Below are positions 1 through 6,679 of a DNA stretch of 38,868 nt, in pieces. Location of the stretch: positions 1 through 38,868 of the IMG/VR virus record IMGVR_UViG_3300045994_000163, one strand, 5' to 3'. The stretch is from a virus. Under the pieces are notes generated by a model. That model did not search any database. It was not told the DNA's origin and worked only from the letters and a program-made list of their open reading frames with translations. Positions within the stretch are counted from its first letter, which is position 1. Each line of letters begins with the position of its first letter. The translations under genes and the position numbers were made by a program.

Positions 1-126
1 TTAAAAGTATTGTCTGATACTTATTATATTGAGATTAGTTCTAAAGGTCTTTCTACTTGGACTTCGACAACTCAAGAAATTAAATATTGGATTACTACAG
101 AATTCAGTTCTACTTTTGGAGGTTAA
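1..126 (+). CDS. 45: Sliding clamp C-terminus (gp45-like), partial
   Basis: The window opens inside this gene, so only the last 41 codons and the TAA are visible. The reading LKVLSDTYYIEISSKG, then YWITTEFSSTFGG, matches by eye the end of T4 gp45 (YKLLLWAKGKQG ... NYVVALEADSTHDF) in spacing and in the final E..ST pattern. gp45 is the ring-shaped DNA polymerase processivity factor and in T4 also activates late transcription. In T4 the order is 45-44-62-regA-43, and 44, 62 and regA follow here, which supports the call. The fragment is short, so the assignment leans on synteny. Confidence 0.7.
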   Translation, partial: LKVLSDTYYIEISSKGLSTWTSTTQEIKYWITTEFSSTFGG

Positions 127-127
127 T

Positions 128-319
128 ATGAAATTTACACTTAAAACTTTGTTAGTTTTCTTTTTTATTATTAGTGTTGCTATTGTTGGATATGGTAGAA
201 ATATCTATAAATTAGCACATTGTGATTTTGCTTCTCCTTATAAATGTGAAGTTGTACATGCTGTAGGTATCATTCCTATTGTTGGGGCTTTTACTGGCTA
301 TATGGATTTCGGTCAATAA
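128..319 (+). CDS. Small conserved phage membrane protein
   Basis: This 63-residue protein has one hydrophobic N-terminal segment (about residues 7-22, rich in L, V, F and I), which could be a membrane anchor or a signal sequence. A short Cys-containing part follows (KLAHCDFASPYKCEVVHAVG). The C-DF-PYK-EV-H-VG pattern is familiar from small uncharacterised T4-like phage proteins. I chose ATG 128 because a strong GGAGG lies at 118-122; a longer reading from 29 would run inside the clamp gene. It begins one base after the clamp stop codon. Function unknown. Confidence 0.75.
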   Translation: MKFTLKTLLVFFFIISVAIVGYGRNIYKLAHCDFASPYKCEVVHAVGIIPIVGAFTGYMDFGQ

Positions 320-326
320 AGATTAT

Positions 327-848
327 ATGAATATGGCTGAAGAGTGGAAAAATGTTGTTGGTTATGAAACTCTATTTAGAATTAGTTCTCACGGTAATTT
401 ATTTTCGTGTAGAACTAATAAAATACTAAAAACTCATATAAATAAAGAAGGTTATGTTGTTTGTTGTGTATCTTTAGGTAGTAGGTCTAATAAAAAGTTA
501 CTTAGAATGCATGTATTGGTTGCTAAATGTTTTATTGGTAATCCAGAAAATAAACCTCAAGTTAATCATATAGATGGTATAAAACTAAATAATCACTATT
601 CTAATTTAGAGTGGGTTACTAGTAAAGAAAATATTAAACATGCTTATGATACTGGACTTATGTGTGCTAGAGTTGGACTAGATAATAAATTATCAAAATT
701 AACTTTAGAAGAGTTGGAATATATTGATGTTAATTATATTCCAAAAGATAGAATATTTGGATCTAGAGCATTAGGTAGATCTTTTAATATAACACATGGT
801 AATCTTTTACGTGCATTAAATAATTATAGAGTTATGAAATCTCTATAA
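327..848 (+). CDS. HNH homing endonuclease with NUMOD4 motif
   Basis: The protein is 173 residues. The N-terminal NUMOD4-type motif (residues 5-30, EEWKNVVGYETLFRISSHG) is a DNA-recognition module typical of homing endonucleases. An HNH nuclease domain follows at about residues 60-106, with RMHVLVAKCFIGN, VNHIDGIKLNN and NLEWVTSKENIKHA; H81, D83 and N89 fit the metal-binding core. Such genes cut an allele lacking them and spread by repair. It sits between the small membrane protein and a tRNA and appears free-standing. The start is uncertain (ATG 327 or 333) because neither has a clear ribosome binding site. Confidence 0.9.
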   Translation: MNMAEEWKNVVGYETLFRISSHGNLFSCRTNKILKTHINKEGYVVCCVSLGSRSNKKLLRMHVLVAKCFIGNPENKPQVNHIDGIKLNNHYSNLEWVTSKENIKHAYDTGLMCARVGLDNKLSKLTLEELEYIDVNYIPKDRIFGSRALGRSFNITHGNLLRALNNYRVMKSL

Positions 849-972
849 TGGCTCCAGTTTTGAAGTATCTGTAGCTTTGTGTTATCTGTATACGTACAAA
901 GCAGTTATTATATAAAGTAATAAGTAAGATATAGTTATGTGAAATACATAAACAGGAACTTCAATTTTTTAT

Positions 973-1047
973 GCGGGATTGGTATATTGATTGTGCCTTA
1001 GCCTTCCAAGCTAATGAAAGGGGTTTGATTCTACCTATCCCGCTCCA
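973..1047 (+). tRNA. tRNA-Gly (anticodon TCC), irregular T-arm
   Basis: The acceptor GCGGGAT pairs perfectly with ATCCCGC, followed by discriminator T and an encoded CCA, as in bacterial tRNA-Gly. The anticodon arm is TTAGC-CTTCCAA-GCTAA, a perfect 5-bp stem with anticodon TCC, reading GGA. The D-stem GTAT/GTGC needs two G-T wobbles, and the D-loop lacks the usual GG. The T-arm AGGGG/CTACCT forms five pairs only if one A is bulged. It lies downstream of the HNH gene and upstream of dsbA. It may be functional but could score poorly with standard models. Confidence 0.75.
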
Positions 1048-1082
1048 ATTTTTTATAATGAAACACAAGTGAGGATTTAAAG

Positions 1083-1370
1083 ATGTCAAAAGTAGTAAGT
1101 ATTGAAACAGTTTTTGGTACATTGGATGCAGATCATCTTGATACTTTGAGAAATGGTATTAAAGAAATGTCTGTAGTATTATCTAAGATGGATGGATTAA
1201 AAGCAGAATTAAAAGATGTTGTTGATAATATTGTGGATGAAACTAAAATCCCTAAGAAAATTGTAAATCGTATTGGTAAAGTATATCATAAGAATACTTA
1301 TGCTACTGTTGTGGTTGAAGATTCAGAATTTCAAACATTATATTCAACTGTATTAGAAGTGGCTGAATAA
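1083..1370 (+). CDS. dsbA: DsbA-like dsDNA-binding protein
   Basis: This small charged protein has 95 residues. Its C-terminal half (ETKIPKKIVNRIGKVYHKNT ... EFQTLYSTVLEVAE) fits the pattern of T4 DsbA, a dsDNA-binding protein that modulates late promoters: D-x-IPxKxxNRxxKxYHK followed by an acidic E-x-LY-x-VL ending. It starts at ATG 1083 behind GAGGA (1072-1076). The N-terminal part is poorly conserved, so this assignment is by family pattern. It is set among clamp and clamp-loader genes. Confidence 0.65.
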   Translation: MSKVVSIETVFGTLDADHLDTLRNGIKEMSVVLSKMDGLKAELKDVVDNIVDETKIPKKIVNRIGKVYHKNTYATVVVEDSEFQTLYSTVLEVAE

Positions 1371-1443
1371 TTATGATAGTATATTAGAACTAGTATTAAA
1401 TATTTCTCACCAACTTTTCAATGAAATAAATAAGGAATTAAAT

Positions 1444-1752
1444 ATGAATGATGAAGAATTAGAACAACAAATCCAAGATAAAGATTTAAATGCTCCTAGA
1501 GTTACTTTAGATATTATTAATAATCTTATTGTTGGTGCAACTTATACAAAACTTCCTAGTGGTAGAACTCTTATTTGTGAACTAACTTTAGTTAACGGAT
1601 ATACAGTTCGTGGTGAATCATCTTGTGTTAGTATTGAAAACTTTGATCAAGAAATTGGTGAACGTATTTCATTTGATGATGCTAGAGATAAAATCTGGCA
1701 ACTAGAAGGTTATCTGTTAAAAGAAACTTTATACAGAGAGTCTTTGAGATAA
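1444..1752 (+). CDS. Gp49/Gp66-family phage protein
   Basis: The protein is 102 residues. The core LPSGRTLICELTLVNGYTVRGESSCV, read as two adjacent blocks (LPSGRTLICELTL and NGYTVRGESSCV), then ENFDQEIGERISFDDARDKI and WQLEGYLLKE, matches the small N4 gp49/Sf6 gp66 family found in many phages. The family has no established function. The start ATG 1444 follows AAGGAA. The next feature downstream is a long perfect inverted repeat ahead of gene 44. Confidence 0.8.
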   Translation: MNDEELEQQIQDKDLNAPRVTLDIINNLIVGATYTKLPSGRTLICELTLVNGYTVRGESSCVSIENFDQEIGERISFDDARDKIWQLEGYLLKETLYRESLR

Positions 1753-1759
1753 AAGGTTT

Positions 1760-1840
1760 TGTTAGTATAACACTAGTCGGACTTAGAACCGTGTAATGAG
1801 ATATCTATTGCTTTAAAATGCCTCCTATGTTATACTAACA
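1760..1840 (+). repeat. 13-bp perfect inverted repeat in the gene 44 leader
   Basis: TGTTAGTATAACA (1760-1772) is exactly the reverse complement of TGTTATACTAACA (1828-1840). The arms enclose 55 nt holding a small CGG/CCG stem (around 1778-1791) and the palindrome AGATATCT. The element starts 8 nt after the preceding stop codon and ends 29 nt before gene 44. There is no U-run, so it is not a canonical terminator. It could be a structured leader, a processing site or a protein-binding site. Confidence 0.7.
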
Positions 1841-1869
1841 TTCTATTTACCATTGAGATTTAATATATT

Positions 1870-2808
1870 ATGAAAAAAGAGCATTTCCTATTTACTGAAA
1901 AATATAGACCCTCAACTGTACAAGATTGCATTGTATCGCCACATATTAAAGAAGCTTTCCAAGAATATGTTAATAGAAAAGAAATTCCAAATTTATTATT
2001 AGCTGGAAATCCTGGGTGTGGAAAAACAGGTATTGCTGTTGCTGCATGTAAAGAAATTGGATTAGATTATCTATTTATTAATTCATCAACAGATAATGGT
2101 ATTGATATATTAAGAAACCAAATAACAAACTATGCAACATCTGTTTCGTTATCGGGTGGTAGAAAAGTTATTATTATGGATGAATTTGATGGTTCTAGTC
2201 CTAATATGCAAGCAGGATTGAAAAGTTGTATAGAATCATTTTCTAACAATTGTACGTTTATTTTTACGTGTAATCATAAAAATAAAATCATTGAACCAAT
2301 TCATTCTAGATGTGCTATTTTTGATTTTTCTGTTTCTAATAAGAAGGAAAAACAAAAATTAATGGGACTTTTCTTCAAACGAGTATGTTGGATTCTAGAA
2401 CAAGAAAATGTTGAATATAATAAAGAGGTAGTATCGCAAGTAGTTATTAAATATTTCCCAGACAATAGAAGGGTATTAAATGAATTGCAAAGATATGCCA
2501 CATCAGGTAAAATTGATGCTGGTTTGTTATCAGAATCTTCATCTGGAAATCTTGATGATTTAGTTGGATTTATTAAAGAAAAAAGTATTAAAGATATTAG
2601 GATTTGGTTAACATCTGAAAATATTGATCCATCTACATTCTATAGAGCAATTTACAATAAAATGTATGATCTATTGAATCCTAATTATGTTCCTGAGTTT
2701 ATAGTTATTATTGGTCGATATCAATATCAAAACGCTTTTGTGGCTGATTCTGAGTTAAATACATTAGCATTTCTTACTGAAGTATTGTGTAATGCGGAGT
2801 TCAAATAA
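1870..2808 (+). CDS. 44: Clamp loader large (ATPase) subunit, gp44-like
   Basis: This 312-residue AAA+ protein is close in length to T4 gp44 (319). It opens with FTEKYRPSTVQDCI, the usual clamp-loader start. Walker A is GNPGCGKT (46-53), Walker B is VIIMDEFD (100-107), sensor 1 is TCN (about 133-135) and the SRC arginine-finger motif is at 146-148. With gp62 it opens the gp45 ring and places it on primer-template DNA. The start ATG 1870 has only a weak upstream purine stretch, which fits a RegA-controlled early gene. Its stop shares one base with the next start. Confidence 0.95.
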   Translation: MKKEHFLFTEKYRPSTVQDCIVSPHIKEAFQEYVNRKEIPNLLLAGNPGCGKTGIAVAACKEIGLDYLFINSSTDNGIDILRNQITNYATSVSLSGGRKVIIMDEFDGSSPNMQAGLKSCIESFSNNCTFIFTCNHKNKIIEPIHSRCAIFDFSVSNKKEKQKLMGLFFKRVCWILEQENVEYNKEVVSQVVIKYFPDNRRVLNELQRYATSGKIDAGLLSESSSGNLDDLVGFIKEKSIKDIRIWLTSENIDPSTFYRAIYNKMYDLLNPNYVPEFIVIIGRYQYQNAFVADSELNTLAFLTEVLCNAEFK

Positions 2809-2969
2809 TGTTTGCACTAGCAGGATTGTGGTTTGCTTTTATCTCTACTTTTGGTATAGCTATTAAAACTAAATGCGAAGGTGTTGATAGATTATCGTTA
2901 GGTATTAATTTTGTAGTATTTTCTATTAATAGTTTATTTTTATATAGTGATTTATATGGAATTATTTAA
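2808..2969 (+). CDS. Small two-helix membrane protein between 44 and 62
   Basis: A 53-codon frame starts at the ATG overlapping the gp44 stop (TAATG, 2806-2810) and ends inside the start of gp62. The peptide has two hydrophobic stretches, about residues 3-19 and 32-49, separated by a short charged loop (KTKCEGVDR). It fills an otherwise empty 140-bp gap and is translationally coupled on both sides. That argues it is real, although I recognise no family. Confidence 0.55.
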   Translation: MFALAGLWFAFISTFGIAIKTKCEGVDRLSLGINFVVFSINSLFLYSDLYGII

Positions 2970-3339
2970 GGAACTACTACCATCCTTATTACAGACTAAA
3001 AATTATCTGATAGATGATGATAATGAAAAGGAATATACACCTTATGTTGTTAACAGATCATTATCGAACCACGTAGATTGTTTAATGTATGCTAATGAAA
3101 TGAATAACTATCCACATTTGGATAAGAAATTGCAATATGATTATTATTATCATTCATTGCCAGCTAAAAAAAGACCATATCAAAAATGGTTAAAATATAC
3201 CGAGGCTTCTGATTTATCAGTTATTAAAGAATATTTTGGATTCTCTTTAGATAAAGCAAAAGAAGCTTTAAAAATTCTAACTCAAGATCAAGTATTAGAA
3301 ATTAAAGAATTATGTAATAAAGGCGGACAAGGTAAGTAA
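2956..3339 (+). CDS. 62: Clamp loader small subunit, gp62-like
   Basis: The protein is 127 residues, shorter than T4 gp62 (187). The pattern VVNRSLSNHVDCLMYANEM, then YPHLDKKLQYDYYYHSLPAK, WLKYTEASDLSVIKEYFGFS, KAKEAL and an ending in KELCNKGGQG is the signature of the phage clamp loader A subunit in non-enteric T4-like phages. It completes the gp44/62 loader. I chose ATG 2956 over 2947 because family members start close to this residue. It overlaps the preceding membrane-protein frame by 14 bp. Confidence 0.85.
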   Translation: MELFKELLPSLLQTKNYLIDDDNEKEYTPYVVNRSLSNHVDCLMYANEMNNYPHLDKKLQYDYYYHSLPAKKRPYQKWLKYTEASDLSVIKEYFGFSLDKAKEALKILTQDQVLEIKELCNKGGQGK

Positions 3340-3348
3340 TTATTACTA

Positions 3349-3356
3349 TATAAATA
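3349..3356 (+). promoter_or_regulatory. Candidate T4-type late promoter upstream of regA
   Basis: TATAAATA matches the T4 late -10 consensus exactly and lies in the 54-bp gap between gp62 and RegA. Late transcription from here would read through regA into the Ala-rich gene at 3812. In an AT-rich genome a chance match is possible. Confidence 0.5.
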
Positions 3357-3393
3357 TATTAAAGTAGTTTTTAATATAATATATGGATGATTT

Positions 3394-3798
3394 ATGAATG
3401 ATGATATTTTTAATGGGTATGGTGTAGAAATTAATATTGAGGAAAATAATTTCTTAAAAATTAAAGAAACTTTAACTAGAATTGGTGTGTTATCTAAAAA
3501 AGATAAAACTTTATATCAGAGTGTACATTTGCTACATAAGCAAGGTAGGTATGTTATTATACACTTTAAAGAATTGTTTGCTTTAGATAATAAAGATAGT
3601 GATATATCAGAGAATGATATAGGACGAAGAAATACAATTGCTAAATTATTAGAGGATTGGGGTTTATTGCAGATAATGTATATAGAAGAATGTGAAAATC
3701 TATTTGTTCCAATTTCAGATTTAAAGATTATCCCGTATAAAGAAAAATCTCAATATAAGCTAGTTTCTAAATACAATATAGGTAAATTTAAATTATAA
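3394..3798 (+). CDS. regA: RegA translational repressor
   Basis: This 134-residue protein is clearly collinear with T4 RegA (122 residues). It has FLKIKETLTRIGVLSKKDK, LYQSVHLLHKQGRYVIIHFK, RNTIAKLLEDWGL and the ending YKLVSKYNIG. RegA binds AU-rich sites around the start codons of early phage mRNAs and blocks ribosomes; in T4 its targets include genes 44, 45 and regA itself. The N-terminus is about 12 residues longer than in T4. The gene follows gp62, as in T4. Confidence 0.95.
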   Translation: MNDDIFNGYGVEINIEENNFLKIKETLTRIGVLSKKDKTLYQSVHLLHKQGRYVIIHFKELFALDNKDSDISENDIGRRNTIAKLLEDWGLLQIMYIEECENLFVPISDLKIIPYKEKSQYKLVSKYNIGKFKL

Positions 3799-3811
3799 AA
3801 TGAGGTAATAT

Positions 3812-4600
3812 ATGTGTGATTTTGAATTAAACAATCAGATCAAGGGGTTGCAGTCTAGATTGACACAAGCAGAGACAGACATCAATGCGACATATGCTGG
3901 AATTTCTCAATTGGTCTTGGCATTAGCAGCAAATCCATTAACTGCTGCTTCTGTAGCACCATCAGCTGTTTTGTACAACCTTCAACCTTTTGGAATGCAG
4001 TTAGTTAGGCAGCTATTGCAGAGTTTGATACCTACAGAATTGCAAAATACAATGAAGATGCTTACAATGATATCTGCTGCCAGTATTGATGCTGCTGCTG
4101 CTGATATAGTAGATACAGCAGCAGCAATGGCTGTTGGTGCTGTTAATAATGGTATTGATGCAGTTAATGCTGCTGCAATGGATACAATTTTTGCAACAAC
4201 ATCTGCTATTGCGTCATTGGATACTACATTTGCAGCAAATATACATGCATTAACTACACCAGTAACACAATTAAATTATAGAAGTGTAGCACAAACTTCT
4301 TTTGATAATGCGTATACTGCTTGGTATAATGCAACACAAGCTTTAGTTGGAACTTATACTCAACCACAATTGGATGCATTAAATCTTGCCAGATTAAAAG
4401 CTCAACGTGCTTTAGCTATGATTGATGCTGGTATAGGTGCTGCATTTTTAGGTGCAGATGGATCATTATCTGGTGTTTATGGTACAGTAGATCAAATTAA
4501 TAGTGCTTTACATGAAGTCAATGGTGTTTTGGGGTTTTTAACTACTCAAAACGATATTACTAGTTGTAAATCCTTATCAGTGCAAATTGGTGCTAGATAA
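3812..4600 (+). CDS. Alanine-rich protein of unknown function, possible virion protein
   Basis: A 262-residue protein starting at ATG 3812 behind GAGGT. It is unusually rich in Ala, Thr, Leu and Asn, with long runs of small residues (for example AASIDAAAADIVDTAAAMAV) and almost no aromatic or charged core, suggesting long helices or a repetitive fibrous fold. Only the first 30 residues look like a short charged coiled coil. Its G+C is higher than its neighbours: 29 of 60 bases in 3841-3900. I do not recognise a family. The late promoter at 3349 and a terminator directly after it suggest a late structural protein, which is inference. Confidence 0.8.
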   Translation: MCDFELNNQIKGLQSRLTQAETDINATYAGISQLVLALAANPLTAASVAPSAVLYNLQPFGMQLVRQLLQSLIPTELQNTMKMLTMISAASIDAAAADIVDTAAAMAVGAVNNGIDAVNAAAMDTIFATTSAIASLDTTFAANIHALTTPVTQLNYRSVAQTSFDNAYTAWYNATQALVGTYTQPQLDALNLARLKAQRALAMIDAGIGAAFLGADGSLSGVYGTVDQINSALHEVNGVLGFLTTQNDITSCKSLSVQIGAR

Positions 4601-4628
4601 ATATATTTATAGGAAATATTCTATAAAC

Positions 4629-4659
4629 CTAAATCTGCTTCGGGGATTTAGTAATTTTT
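4629..4659 (+). terminator. Rho-independent terminator after the Ala-rich gene
   Basis: CTAAATC (4629-4635) pairs with GATTTAG (4645-4651) around an inner C(TTCG)G tetraloop, a loop common in T4 terminators. A short U-rich tail (AATTTTTA) follows. It separates the regA/Ala-rich unit from hsp20. Confidence 0.7.
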
Positions 4660-4689
4660 AAATTTCGCTTAACTAAAAGGAAATATCAA

Positions 4690-5133
4690 ATGACTACAGA
4701 TGAATATAATATTCAACAAGAAAAAACATATTGGAAACATTATAATCAAGGATCTAGAATTATAGGTTTTGATGAATTATTTAAAACTCTTTCTGAGTTA
4801 GAAAAGCCTACTACTGGCTTTCCAGCATATAACATAATAAAACTTTCTGATACTAAATTTAAAATAGTATTAGCTGTTGCTGGATTCTCAAAAAATGATA
4901 TTAGAGTAACCTTACATAATGGTAGTTTAAGTGTAGAGGGTAGTATTGATCAAAACAAACCTGTATTGAATTTTATTTATAAAGGTATAGCAGAAAGGAA
5001 TTTTAAACGAGATTTTACGGTTGCTGATACTGTTGAAGTTTCTAAAGTTTTCTTAGAAGATGGTCTTTTGACTGTTATTCTAGATAATATTATTCCAGAA
5101 TCTACAAAGATTAAAACGTTTGAAATAGAATAA
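4690..5133 (+). CDS. Small heat shock protein (Hsp20/IbpA family)
   Basis: The protein is 147 residues. An alpha-crystallin domain spans about residues 44-143: FPAYNIIKLSDTKFKIVLAV, AGFSKNDIRVTLHNGSLSVEG (given here as its AGFSKNDI and GSLSVEG parts), KGIAERNFKRDFTVAD, VSKVFLEDGLLTVIL and an IPE ending. The GLLTV signature matches the conserved G-x-L motif. Hsp20 proteins are ATP-independent holdases; phage versions are thought to protect host or virion proteins during infection. The start ATG 4690 follows AAAAGGAAA. It is flanked by terminators and may be its own unit. Confidence 0.93.
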   Translation: MTTDEYNIQQEKTYWKHYNQGSRIIGFDELFKTLSELEKPTTGFPAYNIIKLSDTKFKIVLAVAGFSKNDIRVTLHNGSLSVEGSIDQNKPVLNFIYKGIAERNFKRDFTVADTVEVSKVFLEDGLLTVILDNIIPESTKIKTFEIE

Positions 5134-5135
5134 AA

Positions 5136-5162
5136 TATAAAACTACGTCTTTTAGTTTTATA
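5136..5162 (+). repeat. Hairpin directly after hsp20
   Basis: TATAAAACTA (5136-5145) and TAGTTTTATA (5153-5162) form a perfect 10-bp stem with loop CGTCTTT, starting 2 nt after the hsp20 stop. There is no U-run beyond it. It may protect the 3' end or act with the stronger terminator 35 nt downstream. Confidence 0.6.
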
Positions 5163-5196
5163 TAATAAGGAATTCATATATTCCACTACACACACT

Positions 5197-5224
5197 AAAT
5201 ACCTCTTAATTGAGGTATTTTTTT
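5197..5224 (+). terminator. Strong rho-independent terminator
   Basis: AAATACCTC (5197-5205) and GAGGTATTT (5212-5220) form a 9-bp stem with loop TTAATT, ending in seven T (5218-5224). It closes the hsp20 unit immediately before the promoter at 5227. Confidence 0.88.
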
Positions 5225-5226
5225 GC

Positions 5227-5254
5227 TTGACATATAATAAATACATGTTATAAT
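5227..5254 (+). promoter_or_regulatory. Sigma-70-type promoter
   Basis: TTGACA (5227-5232), a 16-bp spacer and TATAAT (5249-5254) match the bacterial housekeeping consensus at both hexamers. It follows a terminator and reads into the gene at 5285 and dCMP deaminase, so it is likely an early phage promoter used by host RNA polymerase. Confidence 0.85.
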
Positions 5255-5284
5255 ATATTTTTATTACTTTATTAAGGTATTGTT

Positions 5285-5554
5285 ATGTCATATTCTAGAT
5301 GGTCAAATTCCTCTTGGTATAGCTTTTGGAATTCTTCTTCAGATGAAGAAGATATTGATGGACAAATTCTCAGTTTATGGTTAGGTGGAGATCAAAATTT
5401 AGATTTTTCTTATTCTGAACTTTTAGATTTTACTGAGGATACTATGAAATTTCATTATCCTGGGATTTCTGATGCTGATATTATAGAGGGGTTAGGGTTG
5501 ATTCGGACTTTTATTGAAGATGTTAATGAAGATTTTTATAGAGACAAAAAATGA
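5285..5554 (+). CDS. Conserved phage hypothetical protein
   Basis: An acidic 89-residue protein. It opens with an unusual aromatic and serine-rich stretch (YSRWSNSSWYSFWNSSS), then acidic residues, then a helical C-terminus. I recall the opening SRWSNSxWYxFW from small uncharacterised phage proteins, but no function is known to me. It is the first gene after the promoter at 5227, behind AAGG, and overlaps the dCMP deaminase start by 4 bp (ATGA), so the two are probably co-translated. Confidence 0.7.
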   Translation: MSYSRWSNSSWYSFWNSSSDEEDIDGQILSLWLGGDQNLDFSYSELLDFTEDTMKFHYPGISDADIIEGLGLIRTFIEDVNEDFYRDKK

Positions 5555-6048
5555 AAGAAAAATATATAAAATATTTTATGGATGTGGCTGAGTTAACTGC
5601 AAATCTATCTAATGCAGTTAAATTAAAAGTGGGAACTGTGATTGTAAAAGATGATCGTATTATTAGTTGTGGATACAATTCTACTCCAGCTGGATGGGAT
5701 AATTCTTGTGAAGAAGAAGTTGATATCACTAATACTGAGTTTAGAACTTTGTCTGGTATAGAACAATCGGAATATCGTTTTGTATCTAATATGATAGAAG
5801 AATGTTGGCAAAAACTAAAAACTCATGATCATGTAATACATTCAGAAGCAAATGCCTTGTCTAGATTAGCAAAATCAACTGAAAGTGGTGTCGATTCGAT
5901 ATTATTCTCTACAGTACTTCCTTGTATTAATTGTGCAAAAAGTATTTATAGTTCTGGAATAGTTTTGGTTTATTATAAATATGAATATAAAAATACTGAT
6001 GGTATGGAATTTTTACTTAAATGTGGAATACCTTGTATTAAGATTTAA
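5551..6048 (+). CDS. cd: dCMP deaminase
   Basis: The protein is 165 residues, slightly shorter than T4 Cd (193). It is a zinc-dependent deaminase converting dCMP to dUMP, the precursor for thymidylate synthesis. Zinc and catalytic motifs are visible: HSEANAL (H97 and catalytic E99) and PCINCAK (C125, C128). The early VGTVIVKDDRIISCGYNSTP is also typical of the family. Its product dUMP would feed ThyX, encoded at 33262. It is translationally coupled to the preceding gene. Confidence 0.95.
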   Translation: MKEKYIKYFMDVAELTANLSNAVKLKVGTVIVKDDRIISCGYNSTPAGWDNSCEEEVDITNTEFRTLSGIEQSEYRFVSNMIEECWQKLKTHDHVIHSEANALSRLAKSTESGVDSILFSTVLPCINCAKSIYSSGIVLVYYKYEYKNTDGMEFLLKCGIPCIKI

Positions 6049-6171
6049 GTATATATGTATGAAATAGATTTTCTATATCCAATAAAGTTGATGCTATTAT
6101 TTCAGTATTAGATTTTTTATCATATAATTTTTAAGTAAATAGTATCTATATAATATTATATATAAAACATA

Positions 6172-6200
6172 TTGACATTATTTTATATTTGTGGTATATT
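6172..6200 (+). promoter_or_regulatory. Sigma-70-type promoter
   Basis: TTGACA (6172-6177), a 17-bp spacer and TATATT (6195-6200) lie in the 190-bp gap after dCMP deaminase. It would drive the gene at 6239 and the DNA methyltransferase. Apart from this promoter the gap (6049-6238) holds only AT-rich sequence without clear hairpins. Confidence 0.8.
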
Positions 6201-6238
6201 GATTTTTTAATTAAATGTGGAATAGAGGTAATAAAAGT

Positions 6239-6679
6239 ATGAAGAAATATATTAGTAATAGAATTCAAGATTTAAAGTTTTTTTGGCAATATTTAACCTT
6301 TGAATATACTAAAGTAAGTTATGAAAATAGTAGTCAATTAGAAAAGTTATTATATCTAAATTTCTCTAAGTTTGAATATCTGGTTGATACCTATTACCCA
6401 TTAACAAATGTACTTGAAACAGAAAATTTATATTCTTGGTGGAAAGCTAGAGATTCTAGAGAAGAACCTTTTGAAAAATATAATGATTTTATTGCAACAT
6501 TGAGTAGTGATACATCATCTAAATTTTATTTTTCAGAAATCTGGAAACTTGAAAATACTAATATTTATGATGAAGTTAAATTACAATTAAAGAGAGCTAG
6601 AGAATTAGAATCTAAGTATTTCTTTGAAGATAAAGAAATGTTACATCGGGTTATTGATTTAATGATTAGTTATGATTAA
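6239..6679 (+). CDS. Hypothetical protein upstream of the DNA methyltransferase
   Basis: A 146-residue protein, helical, rich in aromatic and charged residues, with no membrane segment. I recognise no family. I chose ATG 6239 because GAGG lies 10 nt upstream (6225-6228), and a start at 6215 would fall too close to the promoter's expected transcript start. It overlaps the start of the methyltransferase by 8 bp, so the two are probably co-expressed. It could be an accessory factor, but nothing in the sequence shows that. Confidence 0.7.
   Translation: MKKYISNRIQDLKFFWQYLTFEYTKVSYENSSQLEKLLYLNFSKFEYLVDTYYPLTNVLETENLYSWWKARDSREEPFEKYNDFIATLSSDTSSKFYFSEIWKLENTNIYDEVKLQLKRARELESKYFFEDKEMLHRVIDLMISYD

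Noticed and set aside
849-972. Group I intron tail after the HNH gene (GATATAGTT at 928-936 and a TTATGT/ACATAA hairpin at 935-951)
   Set aside because: It resembles the P7/P9 region of the polymerase intron, but no matching P7 5' strand or interrupted exon could be found. The stretch otherwise holds only a CTTTGT/ACAAAG hairpin.
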